A DNA stretch of 57,412 nucleotides, from NCBI RefSeq assembly GCF_000282655.1, contig NZ_AKIV01000063.1:1-57412 (forward strand), in the 5' to 3' direction. Of this stretch, positions 37,314 to 47,846 are shown piece by piece. The position numbers were made by a program, and so were the translations under genes. The notes under the pieces were generated by a model. It worked only from the letters and a program-made list of their open reading frames with translations, did not search any database and was not told where the DNA came from. This DNA is from Polaromonas sp. CF318 (GTDB taxonomy: Bacteria > Pseudomonadota > Gammaproteobacteria > Burkholderiales > Burkholderiaceae_C). Within the stretch, counting starts at the first letter, position 1. Each line of letters opens with the position of its first letter.

Positions 37314-37448
37314 GCAATAGTCCGAACGGCCCATGGTCCGGTTTGTGCTGGTGAAAGCAGATGTGTCCTGTCCTCATCCGGTGTGGGCCTTGTGTCAAGA
37401 CGGATCAGGCGCTGACCGCCGGTCGCATGGGGCCGTTCGGACTATTGC
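37314..37448. repeat. Inverted repeat spanning the galE 3' end and the operon leader
   Basis: GCAATAGTCCGAACGGCCC (from 37314) is repeated as its reverse complement at 37430-37448, and both arms continue with CATG near their inner ends (22 and 23 bases, one-base bulge). The loop is about 90 bp. The right arm lies inside the last codons of galE, so it constrains the C-terminus of that protein (PNGPM region). Confidence 0.75.
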
Positions 37449-38520
37449 GCACAGGCGCCGGCATGTGCAGGGCTGTGCTGCCCGGCGTCTGGGTCCGGTA
37501 GCCGTCGGGGTTGCGCTGCTGCCAGTGCCAGGAGTCGCTGCACATCTCGTCGATGCCGCGCGTGGCGCGCCAGCCCAGAAGGTCGCGAGCCAGCGACACC
37601 TCGGCGAAATACTGCGCCACGTCGCCCGCGCGCCGCGGCGCGAATTCAAACGGGATGGGCCGGCCGCTGGCGCGTTCGAAGGCGCGCACCACGCCCAGCA
37701 CGCTGGTGCCCTGGCCTGTGCCCAGGTTGACGGTAAAGCTGTCGCCTTTGGCCAGCAGGGCTTGCACGGCGGCCACGTGGCCGTCGGCCAGGTCGGAAAC
37801 ATGCAGGTAGTCGCGCACGCCGGTGCCGTCGGGCGTCGCGTAGTCGCTGCCGAAGACCTGCAGCCGCGCACGCTTGCCTACAGCCACCTGGGTCACAAAA
37901 GGCATCAGGTTGTTGGGAATGCCGTTCGGGTCTTCGCCGATCAGGCCGCTGGGGTGCGCGCCCACCGGGTTGAAGTAGCGCAGCACACCGGTGCGCCAGG
38001 AGGGGTCCGACACGCGCAGCGAGGCCAGGATGTTTTCACACATCAGCTTGCTTTGGGCATAAGGGCTTTCGGGCGCACAGGGAAAGCCTTCGTTAATCGG
38101 CACGCTAGCCGGGTTGCCGTAGACCGTGGCGGTGGAAGAAAACACCACGGACCGGCAGGCTGGGGTGGTAGCCATGGCCTCGAGCAGGCTCACGAGGCCG
38201 TTCACGTTGTTGCGGTAGTACATGAGGGGCTGCTGCACGCTTTCACCGACGGCCTTGAAACCGGCGAAGTGCACGGCGGCAACGCAGCGGTAGCGCCGCA
38301 GCACCTCGGCCACAAAGGCGGTATCCAGCACATTGCCTTTTTCGCAGGGTACGCGCCGGCCCGTCAGTTGCGCCAGCCGTTCCAGCACCGCGGGGTGGCT
38401 GTTTGAGAAATCATCGAGGATGACCGGTTGGTAGCCGGCCTCCACCAGGGCCACAAAAGTGTGGCTTCCGATATAACCGGCGCCGCCGGTCAGCAGTACG
38501 CTGGGGGTGTTTTCTGTCAT
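37405..38520 (-). CDS. galE: UDP-glucose 4-epimerase
   Basis: 371 residues. The N-terminus is LLTGGAGYIGSHTFVALVEAGY, with the cofactor GxxGxxG. The catalytic residues are Ser/Thr in VFSSTATVYG and Tyr-Lys in YAQSK, and the family ending GWRATRGIDEMCSDSWHWQQRNPDGY is present. It interconverts UDP-glucose and UDP-galactose in the cytoplasm, supplying precursors to the polymer. It is about 30 residues longer than most GalE at the C-terminus (after NPDGY), a tail partly encoded by an inverted repeat. Its stop is 145 bp before the leader gene. Confidence 0.95.
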   Translation of the reverse strand: MTENTPSVLLTGGAGYIGSHTFVALVEAGYQPVILDDFSNSHPAVLERLAQLTGRRVPCEKGNVLDTAFVAEVLRRYRCVAAVHFAGFKAVGESVQQPLMYYRNNVNGLVSLLEAMATTPACRSVVFSSTATVYGNPASVPINEGFPCAPESPYAQSKLMCENILASLRVSDPSWRTGVLRYFNPVGAHPSGLIGEDPNGIPNNLMPFVTQVAVGKRARLQVFGSDYATPDGTGVRDYLHVSDLADGHVAAVQALLAKGDSFTVNLGTGQGTSVLGVVRAFERASGRPIPFEFAPRRAGDVAQYFAEVSLARDLLGWRATRGIDEMCSDSWHWQQRNPDGYRTQTPGSTALHMPAPVRNSPNGPMRPAVSA

Positions 38521-38907
38521 GGATCAATGGGCTAGGAAAGCTGCCGGGCAGCGGACGGATGTGGCAAAAAAGGGGAACACGGCGGTGTGGCGGCCGGTGA
38601 ATTGGCGCGGCCACATACCGAATCAAGGACAGTTCCAGTGTCTTTGCGGCAAGGGGAGAAAGCGTGTCAGCGTAAGCCGCGAGCCCGCGTGGGATGGTGT
38701 GACACAGGCCTCAAAGCGTGTCGAATCGTTCAGTAAGCACTTGTGAATGGAAGGCACAAACCGCCTGCCGGCGGGGTGTGCACCATGCGTGCACGGCAGG
38801 AGCCGGCGTGCCGGGCCGGACAGAAAGTCACAAAGCTTGCGAAGGTTTGCGCCGCGTGTTGTGGCGCGCATGCGACTTGGCCGGGCAGGCCGCGATGCGG
38901 CGCGGCC
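38521..38907. promoter_or_regulatory. Upstream region of galE with two dyads
   Basis: 387 bp without a gene (431 bp between galE and the etfD stop when the terminator is included). A dyad CCTGCC...GGCAGG (38764-38800) encloses two GTGCAC palindromes at 38778-38783 and 38789-38794, exactly 11 bp apart, the spacing of one helical turn. A direct repeat AAGCGTGTC occurs near 38661 and 38715. No clear promoter hexamers were identified. Short open frames here look spurious. Confidence 0.4.
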
Positions 38908-38911
38908 ATAA

Positions 38912-38939
38912 AAAAAGCCCGGAGGCATCCGGGCTTTTT
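38912..38939 (-). terminator. Rho-independent terminator after the ETF-QO gene
   Basis: AAAAAGCCCGGA pairs with TCCGGGCTTTTT across a short GGCA loop. It sits 12 bp after the ETF-QO stop and has T-runs on both strands, so it could stop transcription from either side. Confidence 0.92.
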
Positions 38940-38951
38940 GGGAGGCGGCTT

Positions 38952-40637
38952 TTACATGCCCGCGTAGTTGGGCCCGCCGCCGCCTTCGGGCGTGACCCAG
39001 ACGATGTTTTGCGTCGGGTCCTTGATGTCGCAGGTCTTGCAGTGCACGCAGTTCTGCGCGTTGATCTGCAAGCGGTCGCTGTTGTCGGGGTTCTTCACGA
39101 ACTCGTAGACACCGGCCGGGCAGTAGCGGCTTTCGGGGCCGGCGTACTTGGCCAGGTTGATGTTGACCGGCACGCTGGCATCTTTCAGCGTCAGGTGCGC
39201 GGGCTGGTGTTCTTCGTGGTTGGTGTTGGAGACAAACACCGAGCTCAGGCGGTCGAAGGTGATCTTGTTGTCGGGCTTGGGGTACACGATGGGCGTGCAC
39301 TCGGCCGCCGGCTTGAGCTTGGCGTAGTCGGGAATGCTGTTGTGGATGGTCCAGGGCGGCGACTTGAAGCCCAGCTTGGGCAGCAGCCAGTGCTCGATGC
39401 CGGTCATGAGGGCGCCGACGTAAAGGCCCTTCTTGAACCAGGACTTGAAGTTACGCGACTGGTTGAGTTCCTGCGCGAGCCAGCTCTTGGCATAGGCCTC
39501 GGGGTAGGCGGCCAGCTCGTCGTGCTGGCGGCCGGCGGTGACGGCCTCATAGGCGGCTTCGGCTGCGAGCATGCCGGACTTGATGGCCGCGTGGCTGCCC
39601 TTGATGCGCGCCGCGTTGAGGTAGCCGGCGTCGCAGCCTATCAGCGCACCACCCGGGAACACGGTCTTGGGCAGGCTTAAAGCGCCGCCCGCGGTGATGG
39701 CGCGTGCGCCGTAGCTGATGCGTTTGCCGCCTTCGAGGTATTGCTTGATGCTGGGATGCGTCTTCCAGCGCTGCATCTCTTCAAAGGGGCTGAGGTAGGG
39801 GTTGCTGTAGTCCAGGCCGGTGACCATGCCCAGCGTGACCTTGTTGTCCTCCAGGTGGTACATAAAGCCGCCGCCGTAGGTCTGGCTGTCCATGGGCCAG
39901 CCGGCGGTGTGGATCACGAGGCCGGGCTTGTGTTTGGCCGGGTCGATTTCCCACAGCTCTTTCACGCCGAGCGCGTAGCCTTGCGGGTCGCGGCCTTCAT
40001 CGAGCTTGAAGCGGTTGATGAGCTGGCGGCCCAGGTGGCCGCGCGCGCCTTCGGCGAACACGGTGTACTTGCCGTGCAGTTCCATGCCGAGCTGGAAGTT
40101 GTCGGTGGGCTGGCCGTCCTTGCCGATGCCCAGGTTGCCGGTGGCCACACCCTTGACGGAGCCGTCGTCGTTGTACAGGACTTCAGCGGCCGCGAAGCCC
40201 GGGAAGATTTCAACGCCCAGGCCCTCGGCCTGCTGCGCCAGCCAGCGCACTACATTGCCCAGGCTGATGACGTAGTTGCCTTCGTTGTGAAAGCAGTCCG
40301 GCACAAAGAAGGCCGGTGTCTTGACCGCGCTTTTTTCGCTGAGGAACAGCACCTCGTCGGCGGTGACGGGCTGGTTCAGCGGCGCGCCCTGGGCTTTCCA
40401 GTCGGGCAGCAACTCGGTCAGCGCTTTCGGGTCCATCACCGCGCCCGAGAGAATGTGGGCGCCGGGCTCCGAGCCTTTTTCCAGCACCACGACGGAAATA
40501 TCCTTGCCTTTTTCGGCCGCGAGTTGCTTCAGGCGAATGGCGGTGGCGAGGCCGCCGGGGCCACCGCCCACCACGACCACGTCGTATTCCATCGCCTCAC
40601 GGGGGCCGAACTGGGCCAGAATTTCTTGGGTATTCAT
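38952..40637 (-). CDS. etfD: Electron transfer flavoprotein-ubiquinone oxidoreductase
   Basis: A 561-residue inner-membrane-associated enzyme. It passes electrons from ETF (acyl-CoA dehydrogenases) to ubiquinone. FAD binding is VVVVGGGPGGLATAIRL (about 20-36). The C-terminal 4Fe-4S cluster ligands are the Cys of YCPAGVYEF and the three in NCVHCKTCDI. The ending GGGGPNYAGM is typical. The gene is divergent from an SDR gene, with an inverted repeat in the shared upstream region. The etfAB genes are not in the window. Confidence 0.95.
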   Translation of the reverse strand: MNTQEILAQFGPREAMEYDVVVVGGGPGGLATAIRLKQLAAEKGKDISVVVLEKGSEPGAHILSGAVMDPKALTELLPDWKAQGAPLNQPVTADEVLFLSEKSAVKTPAFFVPDCFHNEGNYVISLGNVVRWLAQQAEGLGVEIFPGFAAAEVLYNDDGSVKGVATGNLGIGKDGQPTDNFQLGMELHGKYTVFAEGARGHLGRQLINRFKLDEGRDPQGYALGVKELWEIDPAKHKPGLVIHTAGWPMDSQTYGGGFMYHLEDNKVTLGMVTGLDYSNPYLSPFEEMQRWKTHPSIKQYLEGGKRISYGARAITAGGALSLPKTVFPGGALIGCDAGYLNAARIKGSHAAIKSGMLAAEAAYEAVTAGRQHDELAAYPEAYAKSWLAQELNQSRNFKSWFKKGLYVGALMTGIEHWLLPKLGFKSPPWTIHNSIPDYAKLKPAAECTPIVYPKPDNKITFDRLSSVFVSNTNHEEHQPAHLTLKDASVPVNINLAKYAGPESRYCPAGVYEFVKNPDNSDRLQINAQNCVHCKTCDIKDPTQNIVWVTPEGGGGPNYAGM

Positions 40638-40715
40638 CGGGGACTCGCTGATAATGATTTTTCAGGAAGGATTGTCGGTCTCGCGTTGGATTTTATGTCG
40701 CGAATGCAGCGATGC

Positions 40716-40727
40716 GAACGGTCGTTC
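40716..40727. promoter_or_regulatory. Candidate operator GAACGgtCGTTC between etfD and the SDR gene
   Basis: A 12-bp inverted repeat of 5-bp arms with a GT centre, in the 126-bp divergent region 40638-40763. The shape is that of a TetR-family operator. It lies 36 bp before the SDR start. Lipid-degradation regulators of Proteobacteria often control etf genes, so it may link both genes to fatty-acid metabolism. Assignment is tentative. Confidence 0.4.
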
Positions 40728-40763
40728 TCTTTTGTGTGCTTTAAATTGAGAGAGGAGCCTCTA

Positions 40764-41546
40764 ATGGCTTACAGCATTGACCTGACAGGGCGTGTCGCCC
40801 TCGTGACCGGCGCTTCCGGTGGACTGGGCGCCCAGTTCGCCACGACCTTGAGCCGCGCCGGCGCGGCTGTGGTGCTGGCCAGCCGCAGGCTGGACAAGCT
40901 CAAGGACCTGCGCGCGCAGATCGAGGCGGCCGGCGGCGATGCGCATGTGGTCGAACTCGACGTGACCGACCATGCCAGCATCAAGGCCGGCGTGGCCCAT
41001 GCCGAAACCGAGGTCGGCCCCATAGACATCCTGGTCAACAACTCGGGCGTCAGCACCACGCAGCGCATCCAGGACGTGGGCGAGGAAGACTACGACTTCA
41101 TTTTCAACACCAATGTGAAGGGCGCTTTTTTTGTGGCGCAGGAAGTCGGCAAGCGCATGCTGGCCCGCTCGCGCGGCGCCGGCCCCGGCAACTATGCCGG
41201 CGGGCGCATCATCAACATCGCCTCCATGGCCGGGCTGCGCGTGCTGCCGCAGATCGGCGTGTACTGCATGAGCAAGGCGGCCGTGGTGCAGATGACCAAA
41301 GCCATGGCGCTGGAGTGGGGCAAGTTCGGCATCAACGTCAATGCGATCTGCCCCGGCTATATTGATACCGAGATCAACCACCACCACTGGGAGACCGAAC
41401 AGGGCAAGAAGCTGGTGCAGATGCTGCCGCGCAAGCGCATCGGCAAGCCGCAGGACCTGGACGCGCTGCTGGTGATGCTGGCCAGCGGCGAGAGCCACTT
41501 CGTCAACGGCGCCGTCATTGCCGCCGACGACGGCTTCGGCGTTTAG
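40764..41546 (+). CDS. Short-chain dehydrogenase/reductase
   Basis: A 260-residue classical SDR. The start at ATG 40764 has GAGAGGAG upstream and gives MAYSIDLTGRVALVTGASGGLGAQFAT; the longer frame to 39741 is antisense to etfD. Active-site residues are Ser (IINIASMAG), Tyr and Lys (YCMSKAAV), with the NNSGV motif. It resembles acetoacetyl-CoA or hydroxyacyl-CoA reductase-like members of fatty-acid clusters. Pairing with etfD suggests acyl-CoA metabolism, but the substrate is not evident. Its TAG stop shares one base with a dispersed repeat. Confidence 0.85.
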   Translation: MAYSIDLTGRVALVTGASGGLGAQFATTLSRAGAAVVLASRRLDKLKDLRAQIEAAGGDAHVVELDVTDHASIKAGVAHAETEVGPIDILVNNSGVSTTQRIQDVGEEDYDFIFNTNVKGAFFVAQEVGKRMLARSRGAGPGNYAGGRIINIASMAGLRVLPQIGVYCMSKAAVVQMTKAMALEWGKFGINVNAICPGYIDTEINHHHWETEQGKKLVQMLPRKRIGKPQDLDALLVMLASGESHFVNGAVIAADDGFGV

Positions 41547-41660
41547 GAGCCGCTCACAAAACCCTCCTGGCGTTGTTGCAGTCGCCTTGCCGTGCCTTCA
41601 GCACTGTCTGCGGCGACGCGCCTAGCCAGGACCGCTTCGCTGGGTTTTGTGAACGGCTCC
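41546..41660. repeat. Dispersed structured repeat element, copy with arms GGAGCCGYTCACAAAACCC
   Basis: A 115-bp element. The left arm (41546-41564) and right arm (41642-41660) are a 19-bp inverted repeat with one mismatch. Inside, GTCGCC (41581-41586) pairs with GGCGAC (41612-41617), and GTGC pairs with GCAC across CTTCA. The core shares CGCCTTGCCGTGC and AGCACTGTCTGCGGCG with the reverse complement of the copy at 54316-54418. It lies right at the stop codon of the SDR gene. No target-site duplication was seen. Confidence 0.75.
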
Positions 41661-41724
41661 AGGCCGGTTTAATACCCACCCGCAACCTGATACTCACAAT
41701 ATCAATCAATTTCTGGAGAACAAC

Positions 41725-42375
41725 ATGATGGATTCCGTAGTGCCTTACCTCGGCCCCATAGGCCTGATCTTCCTGGCCTTGCTCGCGGGCGTGGTCAGTC
41801 CCGGCCCGAGTTTTGTGCAGGTCGCGCGCATCGCGGTGTCGCGCTCGCGCGCCGACGGCCTGGCCGCGGCGCTGGGCATGGGCCTGGGCGCGCTGGTGTT
41901 TGCCGCGCTGGCGCTGGCCGGGCTGCAGGCGCTGCTGGCCGCCTTGCCCGGCGTCTACATGGCGCTCAAGGTCCTGGGCGGCCTCTATTTGATGTGGATT
42001 GCCATTCAGATCTGGCGCGGCGCGCGCCAGCCGCTGGAGATGGCCGGCCAGGACAAGGGCGCGGCGCGCCGCACGGTGCTGCAATCGTTTCGCCAGGGGC
42101 TGGTGACGCAGCTGAGCAACCCCAAGATCGTGGTGGTCTACAGCAGCGTGTTCGCGGCCCTGCTGCCCGCGCAATTTCCCTTGCCCGCCGCCATGCTGGT
42201 GCTGGCCGGCGTGCTGGTGATGGAGACCGGCTGGTATGCCGTGGTGGCGCTGGTGCTGTCTTCGTCGGTGCCGCGCGCCGCCTATCTGCGCAGCAAGGCC
42301 GTGGTGGACCGCACGGCCGCCGGTGCCATGGGCTTGCTCGGCTTGCGCCTGGTCGCCACCGCGCACACCGCCTGA
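41725..42375 (+). CDS. LysE family amino-acid exporter
   Basis: 216 residues with six hydrophobic segments and the family opening GLIFLALLAGVVSPGPSFVQVARIAVSRSRADGLAAALGMGLGALV. The Pro-Gly-Pro motif and the Gln-Leu-Ser-Asn-Pro-Lys block (TQLSNPKIVV) are typical. It is an inner-membrane exporter; substrate unknown. The ATG at 41725 has GGAGAAC upstream; a second ATG is three bases later. It stands 178 bp after the SDR stop, beyond the repeat, so it probably has its own promoter, and the EamA gene follows in 10 bp. Confidence 0.9.
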   Translation: MMDSVVPYLGPIGLIFLALLAGVVSPGPSFVQVARIAVSRSRADGLAAALGMGLGALVFAALALAGLQALLAALPGVYMALKVLGGLYLMWIAIQIWRGARQPLEMAGQDKGAARRTVLQSFRQGLVTQLSNPKIVVVYSSVFAALLPAQFPLPAAMLVLAGVLVMETGWYAVVALVLSSSVPRAAYLRSKAVVDRTAAGAMGLLGLRLVATAHTA

Positions 42376-42385
42376 TGCCCGATAG

Positions 42386-43288
42386 ATGTTGACCGGCATT
42401 CTGGCCGGGCTCGCGGCGGGCGCGCTGTGGGGCCTGGTGTTTGTGGCGCCGCGCATGCTCGAAATGGGCGCGGGTGCTTATTCCTCGATAGACCTCACGG
42501 CCGGGCGCTTCGCCGTTTACGGTGTGGTCGCCGTGCTGGTGATGCTGGCCGGGCTGCGCAGCCGCCGCCTGCCCACGCTGCGACAGGCGGGGGCCGCGCT
42601 GCTCATGAGCATCCTGGGCTTTAGCGGCTACTACCTGCTGCTGGTGCTGGCCATACGCGATGCGGGCACCGAAGTGCCCTCGCTGGTCATAGGCACCATC
42701 CCGATCTGGGTCATGCTGCTGGGCAAACCGCAGGGCCTGCGCTGGGCCGCGCTGCTGCCGGGGCTGGGGCTCACGCTGGCCGGGCTGGTGCTCATGATGG
42801 GTTCCACGCACGAGGCCAGCGAGGGGGCGGCCGCGCATTTCTGGCGCGGCATGCTGTTTGTGGTGGGCTCGCTGGTGTGCTGGACGGTTTTTGCGATCCT
42901 CAACTCCGCCTGGCTCAAGCGGCATCCGGAAGTCAACGCCACCGACTGGGCCAACTGGCTGGGCGTGGCCACCGGCCTGGGTGCGCTGCTGATGTGGCTG
43001 GCGGCCGGATCCGATGCCGGCCTGCTGGCCGCGCGCGCGGACCTCGGAACCTTTGTGCTGCTGTGCGTGGTGGCCGGCGTGGGCTCGACCTGGCTGGCCA
43101 CGATTTTGTGGAACATGGCCAGCCAGCGGCTCAGCGCCAGCCTGTGCGGGCAGCTCATCGTCAGCGAAACGATTTTTGCGCTGCTGTATTCCTTTGCCTG
43201 GGACGGCCGCTGGCCCACCCTGGTGCAGCTCACCGCCTGCGTGCTGTTCACGCTGGGCATTCTTGCCTCCATCAGGGCGCACCGTTAG
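42386..43288 (+). CDS. EamA/DMT family carrier
   Basis: 300 residues with ten hydrophobic segments in two five-helix repeats, as in drug/metabolite transporter proteins. Landmarks are GALWGLVFVAPRMLEMGAGAYSS in the first repeat and GSTWLATILWNMASQRLSASLCGQLIVSETIFALLYSF in the second. It could move amino acids, nucleosides or small metabolites. It is close behind the LysE gene (10 bp) and before the thioesterase (14 bp), suggesting a three-gene unit with no evident common theme. Confidence 0.88.
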   Translation: MLTGILAGLAAGALWGLVFVAPRMLEMGAGAYSSIDLTAGRFAVYGVVAVLVMLAGLRSRRLPTLRQAGAALLMSILGFSGYYLLLVLAIRDAGTEVPSLVIGTIPIWVMLLGKPQGLRWAALLPGLGLTLAGLVLMMGSTHEASEGAAAHFWRGMLFVVGSLVCWTVFAILNSAWLKRHPEVNATDWANWLGVATGLGALLMWLAAGSDAGLLAARADLGTFVLLCVVAGVGSTWLATILWNMASQRLSASLCGQLIVSETIFALLYSFAWDGRWPTLVQLTACVLFTLGILASIRAHR

Positions 43289-43302
43289 GTGCGGTGTCCA
43301 TC

Positions 43303-43725
43303 ATGAAGATCGAAATCCCCGAGAAGAAAAAACTGGTCCATGAGATGCTCATCCCGATTCGCTGGGGCGACATGGATGCCATGGGCCACCTCAACAACGG
43401 CAGCTACTTCCGTTACCTGGAAACCATACGCATTGACTGGATGTACGCGATAGGCTGCCGGCCCGATCCGCGGGGAGAAGGCCCGGTCATCGTCAACGCC
43501 TTTTGCAATTTCTACAAGCAGCTCGAATACCCGGGCGACGTGCTGATGAAGATGTATGTCAGCGACCCGGGCCGCAGCACCTTTGAAAGCTGGGCCACCA
43601 TGGAGCGCAGCGATGCGCCGGGCGTGATCTGCGCCGCGGGTGGCGCCACCACCATCTGGGTGGATTTCCCCGCGCAGAAGTCGCGGCCGCTGCCGGACTG
43701 GATGCGCAAGATCGTCGAGGACTGA
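43303..43725 (+). CDS. Acyl-CoA thioesterase (hotdog fold, 4HBT type)
   Basis: 140 residues from the ATG at 43303. The hotdog motif IPIRWGDMDAMGHLNNGSYFRYLETIRIDWM holds the catalytic Asp (DMDAMGH) of the 4-hydroxybenzoyl-CoA thioesterase-like family. It hydrolyses acyl-CoA thioesters in the cytoplasm. It follows the EamA gene by 14 bp on the same strand and is convergent with the next gene, 9 bp apart. The frame extending back to 42877 is a shadow. Confidence 0.87.
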   Translation: MKIEIPEKKKLVHEMLIPIRWGDMDAMGHLNNGSYFRYLETIRIDWMYAIGCRPDPRGEGPVIVNAFCNFYKQLEYPGDVLMKMYVSDPGRSTFESWATMERSDAPGVICAAGGATTIWVDFPAQKSRPLPDWMRKIVED

Positions 43726-43734
43726 GAGGGCGGC

Positions 43735-44640
43735 TCAACGCACCACGCGAAACCTGTCGCCGTTCTCCTTGAACCAGCGCCGGGCCAGGCCGCGCGTCTG
43801 CTGCTCGGGCGCGGCAAACGCTTCCTGGTCCGGGTGGAAATCGCGCCTGAAGTAGGCCAGCAGCGGGCCTATGGTGTACCACATCGCGCCCTTGCGGCCC
43901 CAGAAGAATCTGGCTGCGCTCCACCAGGTGCCGGGCTTGAACAGTGTGCCGTCGTGCCACAGGTTGAGCACCGTCTGCCGCCCTGAGTCGAAGGTGAACA
44001 CCAGCAGCGCATAGATGTACCAGCGTATGCGCCAGGCGTAGTTGCCCTGCACGGCATGGTAGAGGTCGTAGGCGACAGCGCGGTGTTCGGTCTCCTCGGC
44101 CGCGTGCCAGCGCCAGAGCGTCTGCATTCTCGGGTCGGCGCTGTCCAGCGTGTTGTTGTGGCGCAGCAGGTAGTCGGCCAGCACCGCGGTGAGGTGCTCG
44201 TAGGCGGCGGTCACCGCGAGGAAGTGCAGGGGCTGCGCGCCTCTTTCTTTCGCATACTCAATACGCGCCGTGGCCCAGTGCTGCCAGCGGTTGACCAGGC
44301 CCTGGGTTTCCAGGTGCGCGTTGTAGAGCCCGTGGATATGGCGGTGCGTGGCTTCCTGGCCTATGAACTGCGCCACCGCTTCGTGCAGCAGGGCGTGCTC
44401 GGGCGTCTGGGGCAGCAGTTTGGCGCAGTCGCGCACCGCGTCGATAAAGGACTGCTCGCCGACCGGAAAGCTCATGGACAGGGCGTTGTGGTACTGGCTC
44501 ATGAAAGCGTCGCCGCCGTACCAGTGGCGGTCAAAGCCCTGGCTCAGGTCGATCTCGAGCTTGCGCACGGTCAGGCCCGAGGGGCTGGCCGATGCCGGGT
44601 TGGGTGTGGCCGGAGCGAGGGGGGGAGCGGTTGAGGTCAT
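43735..44640 (-). CDS. Metal-dependent hydrolase (COG3687-type)
   Basis: 301 residues from the ATG at 44640, where AGGA is 5-6 bases upstream. An in-frame TTG at 44655 would add five residues. Histidine and glutamate clusters typical of this family are present: QFIGQEATHRHIHGLYNAH and RWHAAEETEHRAVAYDLYHA, like a ferritin-like diiron scaffold. The C-terminal half is hydrophobic. Reaction unknown. The gene is 86 bp from the AhpD-like gene and on the same strand. Confidence 0.8.
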   Translation of the reverse strand: MTSTAPPLAPATPNPASASPSGLTVRKLEIDLSQGFDRHWYGGDAFMSQYHNALSMSFPVGEQSFIDAVRDCAKLLPQTPEHALLHEAVAQFIGQEATHRHIHGLYNAHLETQGLVNRWQHWATARIEYAKERGAQPLHFLAVTAAYEHLTAVLADYLLRHNNTLDSADPRMQTLWRWHAAEETEHRAVAYDLYHAVQGNYAWRIRWYIYALLVFTFDSGRQTVLNLWHDGTLFKPGTWWSAARFFWGRKGAMWYTIGPLLAYFRRDFHPDQEAFAAPEQQTRGLARRWFKENGDRFRVVR

Positions 44641-44725
44641 GAAATCCTGGTCCAATTCAAGCCCCGCGCGAACGCCGGGTGATGCGCATTATTGAGCTTT
44701 GCCATACGCCTTTCAACTCGTGTTG

Positions 44726-45346
44726 TCAGGCTGGCTTGGGTGGTTTGGGCACACGGCCCATCAGGTAGAACTCGGGGTTGGGCTGCATGTTGCTGAAGCT
44801 GGCCATGCGGTTGGAGAGGCCGAAGAAAGCCGTGATGGCCGCGATGTCCCAGGCGTCTTCGTCGTCAAAGCCGTGGCCGTACAGCGCCTCGAAGTCGGCG
44901 TCCTCAATCCGGTCGGCCTGCAGGCAGACCTTCATCGCGAAGTCCAGCATGGCGCGCTGGCGCGGCGTGATGTCGGCCTTGCGGTAGTTGACCGCCACCT
45001 GGTCGGCGACCAGCGGTTTCTTTTCATAAATCCGCAGGATGGCGCCATGCGCGACCACGCAATAAAGGCAGTTGTTGGCCGCGCTGGTGGCGGTGACGAT
45101 CATCTCGCGCTCGCCCTTGGTCAGCGTGCCGGCGGGGTTGGAGCCTTCCTCCTTGAGCATCAACGCATCGTGGTAGGCAAAAAAAGCGCGCCACTCGGCG
45201 GGACGGCGCGCCAGCGCCAGGAACACATTGGGCACAAAGCCGGCCTTTTCCTGCACTTCCAGGACTTTGGCCTTGATGTCCTCGGGCAGGTCCTTGAGTT
45301 CGGGAGCGGGGTAGCGGGCTGCGCCTGGCGTTGCGGGCTTGGTCAT
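44726..45346 (-). CDS. Peroxidase-related AhpD-like carboxymuconolactone decarboxylase family protein
   Basis: 206 residues from the ATG at 45346, with AAGGAAA 6 bp upstream. The AhpD-like redox motif is NNCLYCVVAHGAI: two Cys in CxxC followed by His. It is of the peroxidase-related subfamily, in which the CxxC-H is thought to act as a thiol peroxidase/disulfide reductase. It is divergent from katG, so a shared oxidative-stress response region is likely. Confidence 0.85.
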   Translation of the reverse strand: MTKPATPGAARYPAPELKDLPEDIKAKVLEVQEKAGFVPNVFLALARRPAEWRAFFAYHDALMLKEEGSNPAGTLTKGEREMIVTATSAANNCLYCVVAHGAILRIYEKKPLVADQVAVNYRKADITPRQRAMLDFAMKVCLQADRIEDADFEALYGHGFDDEDAWDIAAITAFFGLSNRMASFSNMQPNPEFYLMGRVPKPPKPA

Positions 45347-47752
<2,406 letters not shown>

Positions 47753-47766
47753 TCTGTATTGATCTT

Positions 47767-47800
47767 GCCCGCCCTGGTGAAAGCCTGGGCGGGCTTTTTT
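47767..47800 (+). terminator. Rho-independent terminator after katG
   Basis: GCCCGCCC (47767-47774) pairs with GGGCGGGC (47787-47794) with a 12-base loop, followed by six T (47795-47800). It lies 14 bp after the katG stop. Confidence 0.95.
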
Positions 47801-47846
47801 GTTTTCCACTACGCTTGGGCTTTTAAGACTGTTCCAAGGAGCTCAC

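Noticed and set aside
39741..40763. Long N-terminal extension of the SDR frame
   Set aside because: It lies antisense to etfD; a strong ribosome-binding site marks the true start at 40764.
41546..41660. Calling the dispersed repeat an insertion-sequence remnant or MITE
   Set aside because: There are no target duplications and no transposase, and the arms differ between copies, so the evidence does not favour a transposon end; it is left as a structured repeat.
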